Source: Akebia trifoliata (Eukaryota; Streptophyta; Magnoliopsida; Ranunculales; Lardizabalaceae). Taken from it: a DNA stretch of 64,000 nucleotides. The stretch lies in NCBI GenBank assembly GCA_017979445.1, contig CM030711.1:1550001-1614000 (forward strand), written 5' to 3'. This document shows, piece after piece, positions 60,091 through 64,000 of the stretch. The translations under genes and the position numbers were made by a program. The number at the start of each line of letters is the position of its first letter. Position 1 is the first letter of the stretch. A model generated the notes under the pieces. The model was not told where the DNA came from and did not search any database. It was given only the letters and a program-made list of their open reading frames with translations.

Positions 60091-60205
60091 TTCTAAAATT
60101 CTTATTTCACCTCAACAAATGTGCACGACACATCTAAGTTTTTGTCACCCTTATGTCACCCCAGCACGATTCTTTCTAAAATTCTTATTTCACCTCAACA
60201 AAGTG
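60038..60205. repeat. 83-bp tandem duplication of a MITE end
   Basis: GACACATCTAAGTTTTTGTC starts at 60044 and again at 60127; the two units differ at only a few bases and run to CACCTCAACAAA. Confidence 0.9.
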
Positions 60206-60471
60206 TCCTGGTTTTTCTAGATAAAAATTATTCTATTTATTTATTTTTATCAATCTATTTAAGTTTTTTTTATTTATTTATCTTTTCTTTTCATTCATAA
60301 AAAGATTGAAGCTCTCATAGAATCCAAAGACTTGATCCCAAGACCTTAAGGGTTGGGTACCAACCAGTAACCACATGAACTATACACACGAATGCTTCAA
60401 ATTACAAATACCATTTATTATAAATTTTCTTTGAAAAAATAAGATAGTAAATCATAATAAATTCCTTCAAG

Positions 60472-60572
60472 TTTCTATTGACATGCCAACTTTCAATAAG
60501 AGCAGGCTAGGATGTATCATATGAACTGGTGTGCTATTAGTAAACGTTGGTGTGGTAATAGAATCTCTCTAA
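60472..60572. mobile_element. MITE, family A
   Basis: TTTCTATTGACATGCCAACT and AACGTTGGTGTGGTAATAGA pair. Confidence 0.65.
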
Positions 60573-60729
60573 TTTCCCAAAAAATATTAATTGCGGAGCC
60601 ACTAAGGCATTAACAAAGCTAATAAGGGTAAATTCGTTATTTCTGCATGTATTATTTCTGTCAATGTTTTGTCTCATATACGTAGCAATTCAGTTTCTTT
60701 AACAGAAAAAAAAAAAAAAAAGAAGAGAG

Positions 60730-60980
60730 GAAAGAGAGAGAGATAGAGATTGATAGATAGAGACAGAGAGAGAGAGAGTTCCATCGAATGACTCTCTCTT
60801 CCCCTTTGATGGGATCAGAGAATCATCTCATCTCCATTTCATTTCCAATTTTGTTTATAGTTTGGAATTCTATATAAACCTCTCATATTCGTTCTGCTGT
60901 TGAAACTCACCCTAAAAAAAAAAAAAAAAAAAACCAAACTTTCCATGGATTTGAGCTTTCAAATGATAATCAAATATTAG
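60730..60980 (+). promoter_or_regulatory. EDR2-like gene promoter, TATA box and upstream ORF
   Basis: GA-rich DNA (60723-60780) precedes a TATA box TATATAAA at 60871-60878; transcription probably starts near 60900. The leader contains a run of A and an 11-codon upstream ORF at 60945-60980 (ATG GAT TTG .. TAT TAG), 37 bp before the main start, which may reduce translation. Confidence 0.6.
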
Positions 60981-61017
60981 AATCAAGAAAGGTGGGATTT
61001 TTATTGGCATTTCTCAA

Positions 61018-63986
61018 ATGGGTGTCTCACAAAAGGATGGAAGAATGGAAGGATGGATGTATCTCATTCGTTCCAATCGGATTGGTTTACAATACTCCCA
61101 AAAACGGTATTTCATTCTCGAAGATCACTGTCTCAAAAGCTTCAAATCGTTACCGATATCGAAAAATGAGGTATATTGGTCATTTTATTTTTACTAGTTT
61201 TCATGCTTTAATGATAGAAAACGAATAATCTATATAGCTGTTTGGTTTGAATTTTGACCAAAATGAAAGAACCCATGTTGCAAAAATACATGTTTTGGAT
61301 TTTCTTTCTCTTTATTTGATGTTAATGTGGTGAAGATCAATGGGTCATTAGTGTTTTTTTTTTCTTTTTTCTTATTTGAATATCAGTTTATGAAACCCAT
61401 GTGGCAGAAAGATAAATTATTGCTTAAATTTGATTATATCTTGATAATGCATCCCATGTGCTTGAAGGGAAAAACATAAATAGATTCTGGGTTTGTTGCG
61501 TAAAAATTCTGAGTTATTCTTGTCAAATTTGGTCTCTGGTTCTATATTATCGATAACCCATATTGTAGAAAGAGGTTTCTGGCTTTCTCCATTTTCCATT
61601 TTTCTTTGCACCATAATGGTCTGAATTAATGGATTGCAGAATCATTCTAGATTTTTTATTTTCAATTTTTTATTTTTTATTTTTATTTTTTTATTTTTTA
61701 TTTTTTATTTTTTGAGGATTTATACATTGTCAAGCTGTTGTTGGCTGGTTGTCTTAATCTTGGGTCTCTTTGGTTTAAATTTGGTATAGGCCCCTCATTT
61801 GGCATCCATAATGGCTATGACCCCTTCTTTGAAAAGGCATAAGACCGCATAGCTGTGTAATTCAATTCATGGTCGACTATTTTAAATGGCTATTAAAGTG
61901 ATTGGTCATCTCTATTCTAAGTGAATAATTTGGGGCAATATGATCGATGGTAAAATTTTCTCGTCTATAGACAGTATCATGCCATAGATCTCCTTTCGTG
62001 GGCATACTTTAAAAGTCCCGACCAACATTAGTATCAGCATCAACATCAAGATCAACATTCATCTCTTTCCGATCTCATCAGTTTTGGTGCAAGAATGTAA
62101 CAAAAGAAATCGGTTCACCTTGTTTAGGATTTCATGATAATTATTGGCATTAATGAAGGATTCATTGTAGTGGGATAACAACTGTCTAGGAGTTTGAGGG
62201 AAAGAGCATTCACATGATGGGGGCAAGAATCTCAGACCCTGTTAAAATAGCATGCAGGACCCAATAAAATTAGCATTGGCTGGCAAGTAACATGGAGAGT
62301 AGTGTATTTACTACATAAAAATTTATTTACAAAATAAACAAGTTGACACTGAGTTGAGGCGAGACGGCAAACATAGAACAAAATGATATGAGAGCGTAGT
62401 AGACAACACTAAACCTGTTAGAGCACCAATGTAAAATCATAAGAGAAACCCTCTAAATGGACATCATAGCAGAGGAAGTTTAGGAAACCCAAGGGACATG
62501 AGGAATGGGAGAAGCCAAATATACACCAATACACAAACTGGTGGAGATTGAAATGTAATTTTTAATAAGAGTAACAACTAGAAAAATACCTTAGAAATAG
62601 AAAATTTTATTCAACAATTTTGACAGTAATGCCAAAATTATTTTAATAAATAATTTTCCATGTCAATATATGTTTCCATTTTGATTTGTGACGGACAATG
62701 TAACAAGGACACAAACACTTGTCTTTGTGTTTGAATTGATACTGATATCTCCCGTTTAATTCTTGAAAATTTCACGAATTTTTCGTTGTTTTCAATGAAA
62801 GTATTATTCTCCGGATTATTGAACTATTAGAACAATTCACGAATTTTAAGTTTAAAACAAATAAAATGTATTTTTTAACAATTTTTTATAAAACTCAATG
62901 GAAAAATAATGCTATTGTAACTTGTTGTATGTTGCAAAGTGTAAACTTGTAAGTTGTGTCGTGTAGCACAAGTCGACTTTGCAACTGCCATGCTTCAAAA
63001 TTTCGGAGGAATCCACCTTTTTACATGACATGGCCCTCTACATTTATTTGAAATTACACCTTAATTTTCCAAATTGATTATTTGTCCATTGACTTTAGTC
63101 TTCTTTTATAATCTCAAGGCCCTCATTTTCACCACCATCATTATTACCATCACCAAAATATCATCACCTTTACCATCACCATTGCTATCATATTACCAAA
63201 TTTTTGGTTTTCGAATTTTTGAAATGGGACGAATAATACACGTATGAAGCATATGCCGCATATTTTCCATTTATCGAATTTTGGACAGGATTTTTGCAAT
63301 CCAAAATCGAATTTTTCAGGAATCAAATTTTTGACGTATTCCGAATTGCTAACAAGAATACTGACACTGTTAGATACCGTGACCCTCGAAGTGTGATCTG
63401 ATACTCCGTAGATTGAGAGGTATATTTTTTAAAAACTTTAGTTCATGTTAAGTAGACAACATAGAAAGGATGTATTTAGAGATTTTATTCATTAAAATCA
63501 TATAAACAATGCATAAATAAAAATAAGAGCTGCAAACGAAATATTGAATAAAGTGTGCTTGTATATGTCCTACACATGAGTACAACATGCTATTTGACAT
63601 AGAAAATTCGTAGAAAATGGAGCACCTTTGTTACAATTGTAAGCAGGCTAAAATAAATACCAAGTTGTCTTCACCATGTTATTGCTATTGACATCCAATT
63701 ATGCACAACATGTACTGAACTAGGATTACTTCGATTTATTTTGTGTGAAAGATTTGTTTTTTTTTTAATCTAAAAAGTTGTTTTGTATGTTCATTTTCTT
63801 CTCATGTTGCTAACCACTTGATTTTTTGGGGTTCATACTTTTGACCAAATGTATGTTGTTGATAAATATAATCAAAATGGCCCAACTAACATAACTTAAT
63901 TCTTTTGTCAGAATCCTGTAAGAAGTGCAATAATAGATTCTTGCATTCGAGTCACTGACAATGGGAGAGAGAGCATTAATAGGAAG
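61018..63986 (+). CDS. EDR2-like PH-START domain protein (5' part; continues beyond window)
   Basis: EDR2-like proteins bind lipids through N-terminal PH and central START domains with a C-terminal DUF1336; Arabidopsis EDR2 restrains cell death and powdery mildew resistance. Two exons are in view: 61018-61170 (51 codons) and 63912-63986 (25 codons), both phase 0, separated by a 2.7-kb intron. The joined start has MGVSQKDGRMEGWMYLIRSN and RIGLQYSQKRYFILEDHCLK, the first strands of a PH domain, then the second exon NPVRSAIIDSCIRVTDNGRE. This matches the At2g28320/At3g54800-type subgroup as I remember it rather than EDR2 itself. The second exon ends with donor GTATGA; the rest lies to the right. 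The intron holds a TTTTTTA repeat (about 61655-61715), a family D scrap (about 62960-63055) and no other gene. Confidence 0.85.
61650..61715. repeat. (TTTTTTA)n minisatellite in EDR2-like intron 1
   Basis: About eight units of five to seven T plus A. Confidence 0.85.
62960..63055. mobile_element. MITE family D, one end
   Basis: CTTCAAAATTTCGGAGGAAT..ACATGACATGGCCCTC..ATTTGAAATTACACC follows the left half of 8585 and 26755. Confidence 0.35.
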
Positions 63987-64000
63987 GTATGAAACTCAGA

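Overview
This window is nuclear DNA of a flowering plant. The evidence is five intron-rich genes with GT-AG introns from plant-specific or plant-typical families, AT-rich introns and intergenic DNA, and a very dense population of short inverted-repeat transposons. The species cannot be fixed from sequence alone; a dicot-type genome is likely.

Layout: (1) 140-4327, +, the 3' seven-eighths of a cyclic nucleotide-gated channel gene (CNGC15-like, group III); its first exon lies left of the window. (2) 4.4-28 kb has no intact gene. It holds LINE 3' ends, an LTR fragment, a 130-bp tandem array and many MITEs, including a hAT-type and a Mutator-type element with perfect target-site duplications side by side at 25.5-26.5 kb. 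(3) 28020-31434 is one 3.4-kb Mutator-like transposon with long terminal inverted repeats, a perfect 9-bp target duplication, an exon-like segment inside and a nested fold-back element. It ends about 55 bp before a G-box and about 70 bp before the TATA box of the next gene. (4) 31673-35896, +, a complete seven-exon LOG cytokinin-activating enzyme gene. (5) 39936-43642, -, a complete four-exon NPH3/RPT2-family (BTB-NPH3) gene. (6) 46004-47031, a PIF/Harbinger-like element with a hAT-like MITE nested in it, ending just before gene 7. (7) 47.2-52411, +, a complete DUF707 gene with a spliced 5' leader and fourteen coding exons. (8) 52.4-60.7 kb, gene-free and MITE-rich. (9) 61018-63986, +, the first two coding exons of an EDR2-like PH-START lipid-binding protein that runs out of the window.

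The genes do not form an operon or cluster; each has its own promoter and job (Ca2+ channel, cytokinin activation, NPH3-type signalling scaffold, a putative glycosyltransferase-like Golgi protein, lipid-binding defence regulator). The most distinctive feature is the repeat landscape. At least 17 copies of one hairpin MITE group share a self-complementary core but have diverging ends, and several independent transposons end close to promoters or sit in introns. I found no CRISPR array, rRNA, confident tRNA or known miRNA precursor.
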